Of a stretch of 64,000 nucleotides of DNA, positions 7,678-16,271 are shown piece by piece. Each line of letters begins with the position of its first letter. The first letter of the stretch is position 1. Location: positions 930,001 to 994,000 of the forward strand of contig NZ_LT984803.1 in NCBI RefSeq assembly GCF_900250115.1, given 5' to 3'. The notes under the pieces were generated by a model. It made no database searches and had not been told where the DNA came from. It worked only from the letters and a program-made list of their open reading frames with translations. Made by a program: the position numbers and the translations under genes. The stretch is from Cupriavidus taiwanensis (GTDB taxonomy: Bacteria; Pseudomonadota; Gammaproteobacteria; Burkholderiales; Burkholderiaceae).

Positions 7678-9114
7678 TCAGCCCGCCAGCCGCTGCACGA
7701 TCGCGGCCAGCGTGCCGAGCGCGCGCTCGATCTGCGCGGAGCGCGGCGCGCCGCAGTTGATGCGCAGGCAGTGGTCGAAGCGCCCGGCGTTGGAGAACAT
7801 CACGCCCGGCATCACGCGGATGCCGGCCTGCAGCGCCTGGTCGAACACCGCCTCGGACGAGACCTGCGCGGGCAGTTCCACCCACAGGTGCATGCCGCCG
7901 CGCGGCGCGCCCAGCCGCGTGCCGGCGGGAAAACTGGCGCCGATGGCCTGCGCGAACCATTCGCGCTGCGCGCGCAGCCGCGTGCGCAGCCGGCGCAGGT
8001 GGCGGTCGTGCGCGCCCGATGCCAGGAACTCGGCCGCCGCCATCTGCGACAGCATCTCGTTGGGCCGCGACAGGCCGAACTTCAGCATCTCGACGCGCGC
8101 CTGCCATCTGCCCGCGGCGATCCAGCCCAGCCGCATGCCGGGCGCCAGCACCTTGTGCAGCGAGGCGCAGTGAATCACGTTGCCGCTGCCGTCCCAGGCC
8201 TTGGCCGCCGCCGGCGGCGCGTCGCCGTCGGCGGTGGCCGAGAAGCAGTCGTCCTCGATCAGCGCGATGCCGCGCGCCTCGCACCACTGCACCAACCGCG
8301 CCTTGTGCGCGTCGGGCATGATGCAGCCGAGCGGGTTCTGCAGGTTCGGCACCACCGCGACCGCGCGGATGTTGTCGTAGTGCTGCGCGGCCAGCTCCAG
8401 CGCTTCGAGCGAGATGCCGGTCTGCGGGCTGCACGGGATCTCCAGCGCGCGCATGCCCAGGCTTTCCAGGATCTGCAGCAGGCCGTAGTAGGTGGGGGAC
8501 TCCACCGCGATCACATCGCCCGGTCCCGCGACCGCGCGCAACGCGAGGTTCAGCGCCTCGGTGCAGCCGTTGGTGATGACGATCTCCTCCGGCGCCAGCT
8601 GCACGCGGTGGCGCAGCGCCTGCCGGGCGATCGCGGCGCGCAGCGGATGGTAGCCATCGGGCTCGACGCCCTCGCCGAACAGCTGCGGATGCCGGCGCAG
8701 CGCGCGCAACGCGGCACTGCGCAGGGCCTCGGTCGGGTACAGCGAGGGCGCACAGTAGGCGCCGCCGAGGTTGGTGTGCACGTGCTCGTGCTGGCCGCGC
8801 GCGAGCAGGCCGGAGATGCGCTGGTGGATGCCGACGTACTGGGCCGGATCGGGCAGCGCGGCGGCGGGCTCGGACAGCGCGGCCAGCGCGGCGCGCCGCG
8901 GCGCGGCAACGAAGTAGCCCGAGCGCGGCCGCGCTTCGAGCATGCCGTCGCTTTCCAGCTGCCGGCAGGCCTGCAGCGCCGTCGACAGGCTCACGCCATG
9001 CAGCGCCATCAGCGCGCGCACCGACGGCATGCGGTCGCCGGCGGCGAGCGTGCCGGAGTCGATGGCGCGGCGGTAATGGCTGGCAAGCTGGCGATAGAGC
9101 GGGGAGGTATCCAT
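7678..9114 (-). CDS. MocR-type transcriptional regulator (GntR/aminotransferase)
   Basis: 478 aa. A GntR winged helix (about residues 5-70) leads into an aminotransferase-like domain; the PLP lysine lies in the motif SLHKVLAPGMRLGW, and EDDCFSATADGD replaces the EDDYDSEFRY of the other MocR in this window. This is the subgroup with a tandem winged helix and long linker. It is divergent from the small gene at 9290, and a perfect operator-like inverted repeat lies in the shared region. It probably autoregulates and controls 9290. Effector unknown. Confidence 0.9.
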   Translation of the reverse strand: MDTSPLYRQLASHYRRAIDSGTLAAGDRMPSVRALMALHGVSLSTALQACRQLESDGMLEARPRSGYFVAAPRRAALAALSEPAAALPDPAQYVGIHQRISGLLARGQHEHVHTNLGGAYCAPSLYPTEALRSAALRALRRHPQLFGEGVEPDGYHPLRAAIARQALRHRVQLAPEEIVITNGCTEALNLALRAVAGPGDVIAVESPTYYGLLQILESLGMRALEIPCSPQTGISLEALELAAQHYDNIRAVAVVPNLQNPLGCIMPDAHKARLVQWCEARGIALIEDDCFSATADGDAPPAAAKAWDGSGNVIHCASLHKVLAPGMRLGWIAAGRWQARVEMLKFGLSRPNEMLSQMAAAEFLASGAHDRHLRRLRTRLRAQREWFAQAIGASFPAGTRLGAPRGGMHLWVELPAQVSSEAVFDQALQAGIRVMPGVMFSNAGRFDHCLRINCGAPRSAQIERALGTLAAIVQRLAG

Positions 9115-9149
9115 GGCGGCATCGTGGCGTGGCCGGCCGCATCGGTACA

Positions 9150-9174
9150 GATACAGAGGCGGGCGCTCTGTATC
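9150..9174. promoter_or_regulatory. operator-like perfect inverted repeat for the MocR regulator
   Basis: GATACAGAG-(7 bp)-CTCTGTATC, a perfect 9-bp inverted repeat, lies 36 bp upstream of the MocR start (9114) and 116 bp before the divergent small gene. Symmetry, length and position are those of a regulator binding site. Which protein binds is inferred from proximity. Confidence 0.65.
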
Positions 9175-9289
9175 GTAACAGGCGAAAATCCCGGTTGCTG
9201 TTCCGGTCGCCGCAATGCGGCCTTGTGCCTGCCGCGCGTTTGAGGCGATCGATACGCTGGAGTCCTGTGCCTGCTACCGGAGTCCTGCC

Positions 9290-9661
9290 ATGCCAAGCAA
9301 TCTCGACGACATCCCGACCGTGATGCCACTGCCGGCCGGCCAGGCCTTGCGCCTGCAGGTGGCGGCCGGCACCGTGCTGCACGCCCTGACGGGCGAAATG
9401 GCGCTGGCCGGGCCGATGCAATGGCTCGCCGGCCACTGCCACATGCCGCGGCGGCGCCTGCGCACGGGCGACACCTGGATCGTGCCCGAGCGCGGCTGGC
9501 TGACGGTGTCGGCGAGCCAGAGCGGGGCGTTGTCGGTCACGGTCCCGCCGGGGTGGCTGGCGCGGCTGCGGGCGCGGCTGGCGCTACCGTGGCGCGGTCC
9601 TGGTCCGGCCTCCCGGCCGGCCCCGCAGCGGATTCCCGACCCCGCGCGCCAAAGACGATAA
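9290..9661 (+). CDS. small protein, DUF2917-like
   Basis: 123 aa. The central part (LPAGQALRLQVAAGTVL ... GDTWIVPERGWLTVSA) has the beta-rich pattern I associate with DUF2917 proteins, which are common next to MocR regulators in Burkholderiales. The C-terminus is basic and proline-rich. The ATG at 9290 is preferred to the open frame from 9215, which lacks a conserved start. The function of the family is not known. The likely relation to the adjacent MocR gene is as its regulated target. Confidence 0.6.
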   Translation: MPSNLDDIPTVMPLPAGQALRLQVAAGTVLHALTGEMALAGPMQWLAGHCHMPRRRLRTGDTWIVPERGWLTVSASQSGALSVTVPPGWLARLRARLALPWRGPGPASRPAPQRIPDPARQRR

Positions 9662-9727
9662 AATTGCGCTCCGGCCGGCCTGGCACATTGGTGTGCCCAA
9701 CCCCCGGCCGCAGTTCCCGGGTTCCCC

Positions 9728-11353
9728 ATGCTACGTCTAAGTGAAGTCAAACTCCCGCTCGACCATACCGAAAGCGACCTCGACGCCGCCGTGCGCGCCG
9801 GTGCCGCGCAGATCGGCGTCAAGGGCGACGGCCTGATCGGCTATACCGTATTCCGCCGTGCCCACGATGCGCGCAAGCGCTCGGATATCAAGCTGACCTA
9901 CATCATCGATATCGAGGTGCGCGACGAGGCCACGGCCATCCGCCGCATGGCCGGCAAGCCGAACTGGAGCGTGACGCCCGACATGGCGTACCACTTCGTC
10001 GCGCGCGCGCCGCAGGGCGGCACGCATCCGCGCCCGGTGGTCATCGGCATGGGCCCGTGCGGCCTGCTGGCCGGCCTGATCCTGGCACAGTCGGGCTTCC
10101 GCCCGATCATCCTCGAGCGCGGCAAGGAAGTGCGCGAGCGCACCAAGGACACCTTCGGCCTGTGGCGCAAGAGCGTGCTCAACCCGGAGTCGAACGTGCA
10201 GTTCGGCGAAGGCGGCGCCGGCACCTTCTCGGACGGCAAGCTGTACAGCCAGATCAAGGACCCGAAGCACTACGGGCGCAAGGTGCTGAACGAGTTCGTG
10301 CGCGCGGGCGCGCCGGAAGACATCCTGTACAAGGCACGCCCGCATATCGGCACCTTCCGGCTGGTCAGCATGGTCGAGAAGATGCGCGCCGAGATCATCG
10401 AGCTGGGCGGGGAGATCCGCTTCGAAACCCGCGTCGACGATATCGACATCGACGGCGGCAAGGTGCGCGGCCTGAAGCTGTCGAATGGCGAGTACCTCGA
10501 AGCCGACCACGTCATCATGGCGGTCGGCCACAGCGCGCGCGATACCTTCCAGATGCTGCATGACCGCGGCGTGTTCATGGAGGCCAAGCCGTTCTCGCTG
10601 GGTTTCCGCATCGAGCATCCGCAGGGGCTGATCAATCGCAGCCGCTTCGGCAAGTTCGCCGGCAACAAGCTGCTGGGCGCGGCCGACTACAAGGTGGTGC
10701 ACCACTGCAGCAACGGCCGCTCGGTGTACAGCTTCTGCATGTGCCCGGGCGGCACGGTGGTGGCAGCGGCGTCGGAGCCGGGGCGCGTGGTGACCAACGG
10801 CATGAGCCAGTACAAGCGCGCCGAGCGCAATGCCAATGCCGGCATCGTGGTCGGCATCACGCCGGAAGACTACCCGGGCGGCCCGCTCGCCGGCATCGAG
10901 TTCCAGCGCAAGTGGGAAGAGCGCGCGTTCGAGCTGGGCGGCGGCAACTACAACGCGCCGGGCCAGCTGGTCGGCGACTTTATCGCCGGCCGCGCGTCGA
11001 CCGCGCTGGGCTCGGTCGAGCCTTCCTACAAGCCAGGCGTGACGCCCACCGACCTGAGCACGTCGTTGCCCGACTACGTGATCGAGGCGATCCGCGAAGG
11101 CATTCCCGAAATCGACAAGAAGTTGCCTGGCTTCGCCCTGCATGATGCGGTGCTGACCGGGGTCGAGACGCGCACCTCGTCGCCGCTGCGCATCCGCCGC
11201 AATCACGACGACTACCAGAGCATCAACGTCAAGGGCCTGTACCCGGCCGGCGAGGGCGCGGGCTATGCGGGCGGCATCTACTCGGCGGCGATCGATGGCA
11301 TCGAAGTGGCCGAGGCGGTGGCGCTCAGCATCGCCGGCGGCAGGGCTGCCTAA
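9728..11353 (+). CDS. FAD-dependent dehydrogenase (COG2509 type)
   Basis: 541 aa. An N-terminal region of about 100 residues unique to this family precedes a Rossmann dinucleotide-binding fold (IGMGPCGLLAGLILAQSG near residue 105). The end contains GEGAGYAGGIYSAAIDGIEV, the second FAD-contacting motif. The family is widespread but its substrate is unknown. Soluble, no signal peptide. Its stop codon overlaps the stop of the convergent flavoprotein gene by four bases (11350-11353). Confidence 0.88.
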   Translation: MLRLSEVKLPLDHTESDLDAAVRAGAAQIGVKGDGLIGYTVFRRAHDARKRSDIKLTYIIDIEVRDEATAIRRMAGKPNWSVTPDMAYHFVARAPQGGTHPRPVVIGMGPCGLLAGLILAQSGFRPIILERGKEVRERTKDTFGLWRKSVLNPESNVQFGEGGAGTFSDGKLYSQIKDPKHYGRKVLNEFVRAGAPEDILYKARPHIGTFRLVSMVEKMRAEIIELGGEIRFETRVDDIDIDGGKVRGLKLSNGEYLEADHVIMAVGHSARDTFQMLHDRGVFMEAKPFSLGFRIEHPQGLINRSRFGKFAGNKLLGAADYKVVHHCSNGRSVYSFCMCPGGTVVAAASEPGRVVTNGMSQYKRAERNANAGIVVGITPEDYPGGPLAGIEFQRKWEERAFELGGGNYNAPGQLVGDFIAGRASTALGSVEPSYKPGVTPTDLSTSLPDYVIEAIREGIPEIDKKLPGFALHDAVLTGVETRTSSPLRIRRNHDDYQSINVKGLYPAGEGAGYAGGIYSAAIDGIEVAEAVALSIAGGRAA

Positions 11354-12624
11354 GCCTGTTGCTTCAGATAAGCCGCGGCCCCCAGCGCCGCGGTGCGGCC
11401 GCTGGCGAAGCAAGCCGTCAGCAGGTAGCCGCCGGTGGGCGCTTCCCAGTCCAGCATCTCGCCCGCGCAGAACACGCCGGGCAGGGCGCGCAGCATCAGG
11501 CTGGCATCCATCGCCTCGAAGCGCACGCCGCCGGCGCTGCTGATGACCTCGTCGATCGGGCGCGGGCGCAGCAGGCGCAACGGCAGCGCCTTCAGCGACA
11601 CGGCCAGCGTGCCAGGGTCCTGCATCGCATCTTTCGTCAGGCATTCGCGCAGCAGCCCGGCCTTGACGCCGGTAATGCCGAGCCGGCTTTGCAGATGGCT
11701 GGATAGCGAACGCGAGCCGCGCGGATGCTCCACCTGCGCGCTGACCTGTTCGGCGCTGTGCGACGGCAGCAGGTCGAGGTGGACGGTGGCCTCGCCATCG
11801 GCTTCGATGCGGTCGCGGATCGGTGCCGACAGCGCGTAGACCAGGCTGCCTTCGATGCCGTCGCGGCTGATCACGAATTCACCCTGACGGTAGTGTGCGT
11901 GGCCATCACGGTCATTCAGCGCGATCGCCACCGGCTTGACCGGCGCGCCGGCAAAGCGCTCCGCGAAGGCCTCGCTCCACGCCACGTCGAAGCCGCAATT
12001 GGCTGGCCGCAGCGGGTCGATCCCGACGCCGCGCTCGGCCAGCCGCGGCACCCATGCGCCATCTGAGCCCAGCCTGGCCCAGCTGGCACCGCCCAGCGCC
12101 AGCACCACGGCGCGCGCGCGTACGATCGTGTCACCCTGCGGCGTGGCAAAGCGCAGCGCATGCGGCGCGGCGTCGCCATCCTCCCAGCCGAGCCAGCGAT
12201 GGCGCATATGGAACTGCACGCCGGACTCGCGCAGCCGGTGCAGCCACGCGCGCAGCATCGGCGCGGCCTTCATGTCGGTCGGAAAGACGCGCCCGGAGCT
12301 GCCGACGAAGGTGTCGATGCCCAGCCCATGGACCCAGTCGCGCAGCGCCTGCGCGCCGAAGCCGGCCAGCATCGGCGCCAGCTGCGCCGTGCGCGCGCCG
12401 TAGCGGCCCAGGAAGGCCGGCTCGGGCTCGGCATGGGTCAGGTTCATGCCGCCCTTGCCGGCCATCAGGAACTTGCGGCCGACCGACGGCATCGCGTCAT
12501 AGACCGCCACGCCGGCGCCCTGCGCCGCCAGCACTTCGGCCGCCATCAGGCCGGCCGGGCCGCCGCCGATGACGGCAACGTCGGCAGTGGCATAGTCAGG
12601 GGCGGGCGTGGTGGCAGCGGGCAT
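11350..12624 (-). CDS. flavoprotein, BaiN/RdsA-like (TIGR03862 type)
   Basis: 424 aa NAD(P)/FAD-binding protein. GxGxxG motif in AVIGGGPAGLMAAEVL near residue 18, then KFLMAGKGGMNLTHAEP, the family's signature, and a C-terminal CAGEMLDWEAPTGGYLL FAD motif. Family members are poorly characterised oxidoreductases. The ATG at 12624 is immediately preceded by five copies of a 10-bp repeat, and no good ribosome-binding site is visible there, so expression could depend on the repeat region. Convergent overlap of stop codons with the COG2509 gene. Confidence 0.88.
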   Translation of the reverse strand: MPAATTPAPDYATADVAVIGGGPAGLMAAEVLAAQGAGVAVYDAMPSVGRKFLMAGKGGMNLTHAEPEPAFLGRYGARTAQLAPMLAGFGAQALRDWVHGLGIDTFVGSSGRVFPTDMKAAPMLRAWLHRLRESGVQFHMRHRWLGWEDGDAAPHALRFATPQGDTIVRARAVVLALGGASWARLGSDGAWVPRLAERGVGIDPLRPANCGFDVAWSEAFAERFAGAPVKPVAIALNDRDGHAHYRQGEFVISRDGIEGSLVYALSAPIRDRIEADGEATVHLDLLPSHSAEQVSAQVEHPRGSRSLSSHLQSRLGITGVKAGLLRECLTKDAMQDPGTLAVSLKALPLRLLRPRPIDEVISSAGGVRFEAMDASLMLRALPGVFCAGEMLDWEAPTGGYLLTACFASGRTAALGAAAYLKQQA

Positions 12625-12630
12625 CGGCAG

Positions 12631-12680
12631 GACTCGGCAGGACTCGGCAGGACTCGGCAGGACTCGGCAGGACTCGGCAG
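12631..12680. repeat. five perfect copies of a 10-bp tandem repeat
   Basis: GACTCGGCAG repeats five times without mismatch, with a partial copy (TCGGCAG, 12624-12630) running into the start codon of the minus-strand flavoprotein gene. On that strand the unit reads CTGCCGAGTC, so the whole 5' leader next to the ATG is repeat. Such arrays can change copy number by slippage. Confidence 0.95.
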
Positions 12681-12754
12681 GGCGGGGGTGTTTCCGCCGC
12701 GGATTATAGAGCCTGCGGCAGCGCTAGAATGAGGCTTTGCCGCGCCTTGCCATC

Positions 12755-13366
12755 ATGTCTTCCCCCATGCACTCCGACAGCCAGCCCGACGATGCCGTCA
12801 TTGCCGCCACCCGCCACTGGCTCGAGCGCGCGGTGATCGGGCTCAACCTGTGCCCGTTCGCCAAGAGCGTGTACGTGAAGGAGCAGGTGCGCTATGTGGT
12901 CAGCGCCGTCACCGAGGCGCCGGATGTGATGGATGAGCTCGAGCGCGAGCTGCGCCTGCTGGCCGCTGCCGACCCGGCGCAGATCGACACCACCCTGCTG
13001 ATCCTGCCGCATGCGGTGGCCGATTTTCTGGACTTCAACGACCTGCTGTACTTTGCCGAGCGCCTGCTCGCCAGCCTGGGGCTGGAAGGCACGCTGCAGA
13101 TCGCCAGCTTCCATCCGCAGTACCAGTTTGCCGGAACCGAGCCGGACGATATCGAGAACTACACCAACCGCGCGCCATACCCGATCCTGCATCTGCTGCG
13201 CGAGGACTCGATCGCGCGCGCGGCGGCGGCCTTCCCCGATGCGGCGGACATCTACGAGCGCAACCAGGCGGTCATGCGCCGCCTCGGCCACGAGGGCTGG
13301 CAACGCTGGATGGCTGGCGAGGATGAGCCCCGGACCGAGCCCGGCATCGAGCCCCGGAAGGCGTAG
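12755..13366 (+). CDS. DUF1415 family protein
   Basis: 203 aa. The sequence follows the DUF1415 pattern throughout: TRHWLERAVIGLNLCPFAK near the N-terminus, a central TTLLILPHAVADFLDFNDLL, then QIASFHPQYQFAGTEPDD and YTNRAPYPILHLLRE. The family is conserved in proteobacteria and of unknown function. Soluble and cytoplasmic. ATG 12755 is chosen over 12737 because the conserved block begins shortly after. It ends directly against the stop of the convergent methyltransferase gene. Confidence 0.88.
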   Translation: MSSPMHSDSQPDDAVIAATRHWLERAVIGLNLCPFAKSVYVKEQVRYVVSAVTEAPDVMDELERELRLLAAADPAQIDTTLLILPHAVADFLDFNDLLYFAERLLASLGLEGTLQIASFHPQYQFAGTEPDDIENYTNRAPYPILHLLREDSIARAAAAFPDAADIYERNQAVMRRLGHEGWQRWMAGEDEPRTEPGIEPRKA

Positions 13367-14209
13367 TTACGCCACCGCTGCCGGCGCGGTGAAGAAGCGC
13401 TCGCGCAGTTCTTCCAGTCCCAGCCGCCCCAGCACCTCCTCCAGCCGCTCGGCCGGGCGGCGGCGCGGCAGGTCCTTGTACTGGGCGATGATCAGTTCGT
13501 TCTTCATCGAGTGTTCCCAGCCCACCAGCTCGGTCACGCTGACCTGGTAGCCGTGCGCCTCCAGCTGCAGGCAGCGCAGCACGTTGGTCACCTGGCTGCC
13601 GAACTCGCGCGTGTGCAGCGGATGGCGCCAGATCTCGGTCAGCGGATTGCCAGCCAGCAGCTTGCCCTTGTGCTTGCGCAGCACGCCGGCCACTTCGGCC
13701 TGGCAGCAAGGTACCAGCACGATGTGCTGCGCGTGCCTGGCCAGCGCGAAGCGGATCGCGTCGTCGGTCGCGGTATTGCACGCATGCAGCGCGGTGACCA
13801 CGTCGACGGTGGGCGGCAACTGCGGCGAGGCGATCGAGTCCGCCACCGACAGGTTCAGGAACGACATCCCCGCAAAGCCCAGCCGCGCCGCCAGCGCCTG
13901 CGAAGTCTTCACCAGTTCTTCACGGGTCTCGATGCCGTAGATGTGCGAGTCGTCCTGCAGGGCCTTGAAGAACAGGTCATAGAGGATGAAACCGAGATAG
14001 GACTTGCCGGCGCCGTGGTCCACCAGCGTGACGCGGCCGCGCGCGGCCTTGACCTCCTGCAGCAGCGGTTCGATGAACTGGAACAGGTGGTAGACCTGCT
14101 TGAGCTTGCGCCGGCTGTCCTGGTTCATCTTGCCGTCGCGCGTCAGGATATGGAGTTCCTTGAGCAGTTCGATGGACTGGCCGGGGCGGATTTCGTGGGT
14201 ATTTGACAT
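13367..14209 (-). CDS. SAM-dependent methyltransferase (Methyltransf_32 type)
   Basis: 280 aa. The AdoMet-binding motif I is readable as VTLVDHGAGKSYLGFILYD (about residue 60), with the acidic residue of motif II in IYGIETRE and motif IV around VVTALHACNTATDDA. The HACN and VPCCQAEV segments are typical of the Methyltransf_32 group, whose members resemble RNA or small-molecule methyltransferases. The substrate is unknown. Start 14209 (MSNTHEIRPGQS) is favoured over a longer frame to 14398 that overlaps the divergent gene. No strong ribosome-binding site. Confidence 0.82.
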   Translation of the reverse strand: MSNTHEIRPGQSIELLKELHILTRDGKMNQDSRRKLKQVYHLFQFIEPLLQEVKAARGRVTLVDHGAGKSYLGFILYDLFFKALQDDSHIYGIETREELVKTSQALAARLGFAGMSFLNLSVADSIASPQLPPTVDVVTALHACNTATDDAIRFALARHAQHIVLVPCCQAEVAGVLRKHKGKLLAGNPLTEIWRHPLHTREFGSQVTNVLRCLQLEAHGYQVSVTELVGWEHSMKNELIIAQYKDLPRRRPAERLEEVLGRLGLEELRERFFTAPAAVA

Positions 14210-14396
14210 GGAGGGACTGCACAAGGCTGCGGGGCGCGGCGCGCCCGGGAATGGCGACAGTTTACCGAAAAGTCGCGCGGAGCCCGCCGCGGGGACCGGG
14301 TGCGCTAAAGTTCCCAGCGCGCCGGCCGTTGGTGATGTATCGATAACAAGCAGAGCGCCGGCAATCGCCGTCGCCGCCAGACGATTCAGGGGACGC

Positions 14397-16010
14397 ATGA
14401 TGCATGAATCGGGACTGAGCCTGGAGCTTGCCGAGCCGGGCGAACAGGTGCATGCACGCTACACGCCGCAGCCGGGCCGGCTGCCGCCGGACCCCGGCAG
14501 TCTGCAGCAATGCCTGGAGGGGCTGGGCTGGTCCGGCGCGCGGCTCGATGCGCGTGCGGTGGCGCGGTTCCTGGCGCAATGCCAGGGTGCCGAGCATGAG
14601 ATCGACGCCACCATCGGCGCGCTGATCGATGGCGCATTCGAGCTCGACATCAGCAATGACGGCCTCGCCGTGCGGCTGACGCTGATGCCGGCGGAGGGCG
14701 GCCGGCCGGTCAGCGCGGAAGAGATCCGCCGCGCCGTGGCGGAGCGCGGCGTGGTGGCGCCGATCCAGGCGCTCGCGCTGGACGACGCACTGGCCGAGGG
14801 CGGCTGCGAATTGCGCACCATCGCCGCAGGCATTGCGCCGCGGCAGGGCGAGCCGGCGCGCTTCATCAACCTGCTCGAGCCGCGCAAGCCGGCGCAGAGC
14901 GACGACGATGCCGGCAAGGTCGACCTGCGCGAGCTGGGCAACCTGCTGCTGGTCAGCCCCGGCACGCCGCTGATGCGGCGCATTGCGGCGGTGCCGGGCC
15001 ATGCCGGCGTCGACGTGTTCGGCCAGCCGATTGCCGCCGATGCGGTCGACGACCCGCCATTTGCCGAGGGCCTGACCGGCGCCGCGGCCGATGCGGACGA
15101 CCCCGGACTGCTGCGCGCGACGATAGCCGGAGCGCCGGTGGTCGGCATCTGCGGCATCTCGGTCAGCCCCGTGGTGCAGGTGGAATCGGTGGACCTGCAC
15201 TCCGGCAACGTGGCGTTCGACGGCACGCTGCGCGTGTCGGGCGACATCCGCACCGGCATGTCGGTCAACGTCAGCGGCGACGTGGTGGTCGAAGGCACCA
15301 TCGAAGCCGCCAGCGTCGAGGCCGGCGGCAACGTCATCGTCAAGGGCGGCATTATCGGCAAGTCCGAAAGCGTCCATGCCGAAGGCGGCATCCGCCGCGC
15401 CAGCGTGCGCTGCAAGGGCGCGGTGAAGGCGCGCTTCATCGAGAATGCGGTGGTCGAGGCCGGCACCGAAGTCACCGTCGACAGTGGCATCCGCCAGAGC
15501 GACGTCGCCGCGGGCCAGCGCATCGTGGTGGGCGGCACCGGCATGCAGGGCAGCATCAGCGGCGGCCGCAGCCGCGCCTTGCTGGCGGTGCGGGCCGCGG
15601 TGCTGGGCGCGCCGGCCGGCACCGCCACCAGCATCCAGGTCGGCCTCAATCCCTATGCCGACGCCCAGCGCGCCGCGCTCGAGGCCGAGCGCCGGCGCAT
15701 GCTGGAGGAGCAGAACAAGGTCAGGCAGCTAGTGGACTTCTTTGCCAGGCACCCCGAGCGCGCCGTTGGCGACCTGCGCGAAAAGGCGCGCGCGACGCTG
15801 TTCAAGCTGTCGCGCGACCTGTTCGAGCTGGAGGCGCGCGTGACCGAACTGGGGCAGCAGATGCAGCCGACCGCCGATGCCGTCATCGATGCTCCGCGCC
15901 GTATCCACGGCGGGGTCATGCTGCAGGTGGGCAGCCGCGTGCTCAAAGTGATGGAAGACAAGCCCGGCGGCCAGGTCCGCCTGCTCGACGACCGCATTAC
16001 GGTCGGCTGA
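14397..16010 (+). CDS. DUF342 (FapA-like) protein
   Basis: 537 aa. An N-terminal domain with a mixed fold (about 1-190) is followed by a FapA-type beta-helical core, visible as regularly spaced GxVxVxG turns (VDLHSGNVAFDGTLRVSGD, VNVSGDVVVEGTIEAASVE), then a coiled-coil region near residues 420-490 (QRAALEAERRRMLEEQNKVR) and a short C-terminal beta tail. DUF342 proteins are cytoplasmic, and some affect cell envelope or surface polymer control; the exact role is unknown. The gene stands alone, without flagellar or polysaccharide genes. It is divergent from the methyltransferase. Confidence 0.85.
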   Translation: MMHESGLSLELAEPGEQVHARYTPQPGRLPPDPGSLQQCLEGLGWSGARLDARAVARFLAQCQGAEHEIDATIGALIDGAFELDISNDGLAVRLTLMPAEGGRPVSAEEIRRAVAERGVVAPIQALALDDALAEGGCELRTIAAGIAPRQGEPARFINLLEPRKPAQSDDDAGKVDLRELGNLLLVSPGTPLMRRIAAVPGHAGVDVFGQPIAADAVDDPPFAEGLTGAAADADDPGLLRATIAGAPVVGICGISVSPVVQVESVDLHSGNVAFDGTLRVSGDIRTGMSVNVSGDVVVEGTIEAASVEAGGNVIVKGGIIGKSESVHAEGGIRRASVRCKGAVKARFIENAVVEAGTEVTVDSGIRQSDVAAGQRIVVGGTGMQGSISGGRSRALLAVRAAVLGAPAGTATSIQVGLNPYADAQRAALEAERRRMLEEQNKVRQLVDFFARHPERAVGDLREKARATLFKLSRDLFELEARVTELGQQMQPTADAVIDAPRRIHGGVMLQVGSRVLKVMEDKPGGQVRLLDDRITVG

Positions 16011-16189
16011 TAACGCGCGCTTTCCTGATCCTGCTTTGATCCGCGGGGATTTGTACTATCCTGCAGGTATGTCCTGGGGTGCCGCAGGATGGGCGACCGA
16101 GCTAGCGTTGGGCAATGAATGCAGAAGCGGATCAGCACTCTGTGGAAGCGTTACACCGAACCGACGCACGTGGCACTTGAATCAACGGG

Positions 16190-16221
16190 AAGGCCAGCCA
16201 TCGCGCTGGCCTTTCTGTTTT
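16190..16221 (+). terminator. rho-independent terminator
   Basis: Perfect 9-bp stem AAGGCCAGC / GCTGGCCTT, 6-base loop, then TCTGTTTT. It lies 180 bp beyond the DUF342 stop, leaving a long 3' untranslated stretch or room for a small RNA. Confidence 0.85.
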
Positions 16222-16271
16222 CCTGCGGCCGGATTGGCAGCTACCGGGATCGTGGCAGGTACGGCCTGCGC

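Noticed and set aside
5990..9442. One long minus-strand frame of 1150 codons covering the cyclase and part of the MocR gene
   Set aside because: Its upstream half is the wrong frame of the MocR gene; the true cyclase start is at 7501 with AAGGAGA before it.
12631..12680. CRISPR array
   Set aside because: The units are contiguous 10-bp copies without spacers, and no cas gene is near.
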